A DNA stretch of 25,346 nucleotides, from assembly GCA_945871945.1 (NCBI GenBank), contig CAMBXY010000005.1:1-25346 (forward strand), in the 5' to 3' direction. The notes under the pieces were generated by a model, which searched no databases, was not told where the DNA came from, and was given only the letters and a program-made list of their open reading frames with translations. The DNA comes from Bordetella parapertussis. Its GTDB lineage: Bacteria; Pseudomonadota; Gammaproteobacteria; Burkholderiales; Burkholderiaceae_C. Shown in pieces: positions 23,890 to 25,346 of the stretch. A program made the translations under genes and the position numbers. Every line of letters starts with the position of its first letter. Position 1 is the first letter of the stretch.

Positions 23890-25346
23890 GAAGAGCAACT
23901 GATGGAGATGGATGAAGCCCAATCGGGCGGGAAGGCGGCGTAATTCTCAAAACCTGGGTGCTCATCAAAGGGGGCACTGAGCAGTTCTAACAAAGTCGAC
24001 ACGCCAGAAAAGTCGCCTATTTTCGCTTGGGTGATGGCTTGCTCGCCCAAATGGTTACGTAAGACAAATTTGGGGTTGATGCGCAACATGCGCACAGCAG
24101 CTTGAGCCAAGTCTTGCTGGGCAATGCGCTCAAGATAAAGAGCCAACCACGCTTGCCAAGCTGACGGTTCTAAAAATAAGTCTTGCACCGTTGCAAAAGC
24201 TTGCACTTCTCGGGTGTCGGCGTAGCTTGCCACGGCATGGCTTAAGCGTCGCCAAAAAATTGTGTGGTCAGTGCGTTCTGTGGCCAGCAGGCGAAAGGCG
24301 GCATCAATCAAGCCATGGTCGCTGGCTTGCACTTCATCCAAGCCCAGTTTGGCCGCAATGCGCTTATCGAGTTGCTGGGGGTAAAGGGTTTTAAAGCCAT
24401 CCAGCACCTGCACCACCGCTTCTTGGTCTTGAATAAGCGGCAGCAAAGCTTGGCCCAAGCAAAACAAATTCCAAAACGCCACCTGGGGTTGACGGGCAAA
24501 AGCGTAGCGCCCTTGATGGTCCGAATGGTTGCAAATATGCGCGGGGTCAAAGCCATCGAGAAATTGAAACGGGCCGTAATCTATGGTCAGACCCAACAAA
24601 CTCATGTTGTCGGTGTTCATCACGCCGTGGCAAAACCCCACCGACTGCCACTGCGCCAGCAAGGACGCGGTGCTGCGCATGACCATGCCCAGCATGGCCA
24701 AGTAACGCTCAACACCTTCGGGCGTGGCCAAGAGTTCAGGAAAGTGCTGCGCCATCGCAAAGTCGGCGAGTTGCTTGAGTTCTTCATGGCGGCCAGAGGC
24801 GGCGAAATGCTCAAAATGGCCAAATCGCAAAAAACTGGGTGCCACCCGTGTGACCACCGCCGCGGTTTCCAGTTCTTCGCGCAATACCTTGTCGGGTGAG
24901 CCCACGATGGCCAAAGCGCGGGTGGTGGGAATGCCCAAGCCATGCATGGCTTCGCTGCATAAAAATTCGCGAATGCTCGAGCGCAAGACAGCCCGCCCGT
25001 CGCCCATGCGGGAATAAGGCGTGGCGCCCGCGCCCTTGAGTTGCAATTCTTGGGACCCCATGGGCGTGTCGATTTCGCCTAGCCACAATGCGCGGCCGTC
25101 GCCCAACTGACCGGCCCACACGCCAAACTGATGTCCGCTGTAGACACTGGCCAGTGGCTGGCTGCCGGGCAAGACCAGGTTTCCAGCCAATGCTTGTAAA
25201 ACAGCAGGCTCTTGCCACCAGTGGTCTGGCAAGCCCAAACCCTTGGCCAAACTTTCATTGCGGCCCACCCAGTGCACATCACGCAAAGGGGTGGCGCTCA
25301 CCGAGGTGTGAAAAGACGGGCCTAAAGCGGCAAAACGGTTGCGCCA
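23886..25346 (-). CDS. selO: Protein adenylyltransferase SelO (5' end off window)
   Basis: 486 codons are visible; the frame stays open to the window edge and reads [14 protein letters not shown] before SATPLRD, the usual SelO N-terminus, so only a few codons are missing. The GTG at 25301 is not the true start. SelO is a pseudokinase-fold enzyme that attaches AMP to Ser/Thr/Tyr of proteins, with a role in oxidative stress. Markers are [48 protein letters not shown], and the catalytic [13 protein letters not shown] followed by [22 protein letters not shown] is typical of the C-terminal half. It ends in SCSS, keeping the conserved penultimate-region cysteine that is selenocysteine in eukaryotic homologues. 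First visible gene of the minus-strand operon. Confidence 0.95.
   Translation of the reverse strand, partial: WRNRFAALGPSFHTSVSATPLRDVHWVGRNESLAKGLGLPDHWWQEPAVLQALAGNLVLPGSQPLASVYSGHQFGVWAGQLGDGRALWLGEIDTPMGSQELQLKGAGATPYSRMGDGRAVLRSSIREFLCSEAMHGLGIPTTRALAIVGSPDKVLREELETAAVVTRVAPSFLRFGHFEHFAASGRHEELKQLADFAMAQHFPELLATPEGVERYLAMLGMVMRSTASLLAQWQSVGFCHGVMNTDNMSLLGLTIDYGPFQFLDGFDPAHICNHSDHQGRYAFARQPQVAFWNLFCLGQALLPLIQDQEAVVQVLDGFKTLYPQQLDKRIAAKLGLDEVQASDHGLIDAAFRLLATERTDHTIFWRRLSHAVASYADTREVQAFATVQDLFLEPSAWQAWLALYLERIAQQDLAQAAVRMLRINPKFVLRNHLGEQAITQAKIGDFSGVSTLLELLSAPFDEHPGFENYAAFPPDWASSISISCSS

Noticed and set aside
23473..23922. Longer msrB start giving 149 residues
   Set aside because: The added residues come from the selO coding region; ATG 23889 gives the family length and an ATGA overlap.
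24264..24899. 211-residue open frame on the plus strand
   Set aside because: Antisense to selO; His/Arg/Gln-rich with no family pattern.

Overview
The window looks like core chromosome of a betaproteobacterium in the order Burkholderiales, most likely family Comamonadaceae. This rests on the protein flavour (PurL, GlnD, ZipA, DapC/D/E), on the gene neighbourhoods dapC-dapD-dapE-prmB, smc-zipA-ligA and selO-msrB-yciB-bolA-ppiC, and on a moderately GC-rich composition. Genus cannot be fixed by eye. Genes are very tightly packed: six neighbouring pairs share an ATGA stop/start overlap, one pair shares TGATG, and two pairs are separated by a single base.

Layout. (1) 1-5850, minus strand: one apparent operon read right to left, dapC, dapD, dapE (succinylase branch of lysine/diaminopimelate synthesis), then prmB (ribosomal protein uL3 methyltransferase) and a YheS-type ABC-F ATPase cut by the left edge. 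(2) 5871-12943, plus strand: a small lone Hpt (histidine phosphotransfer) protein, then smc, zipA and ligA (chromosome organisation, division and DNA joining). (3) 12927-16361, minus strand: glnD (nitrogen-sensing uridylyltransferase) behind map (methionine aminopeptidase). ligA and glnD overlap tail to tail. (4) 16441-17460, the only accessory-looking stretch: a MazE/MazF-type toxin-antitoxin pair with a clear sigma70-like promoter framed by an inverted repeat, followed by what looks like the frameshifted 3' remnant of an unrecognised minus-strand gene, right up to the purL start. (5) 17461-21799, plus strand: purL (purine synthesis) and a small helical protein of unknown function. (6) 21800-25346, minus strand: selO (5' end off the window), msrB, yciB, bolA and a parvulin-type PpiC isomerase, closed by a hairpin terminator.

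Most of the window is ordinary housekeeping. I see no CRISPR array, tRNA, rRNA, insertion sequence or prophage. The places that merit a second look are the mazEF control region and adjoining gene remnant, the non-ATG starts of glnD and purL, the lone Hpt protein between dapC and smc, and the unknown protein after purL. I did not find evidence of a new multi-gene system.
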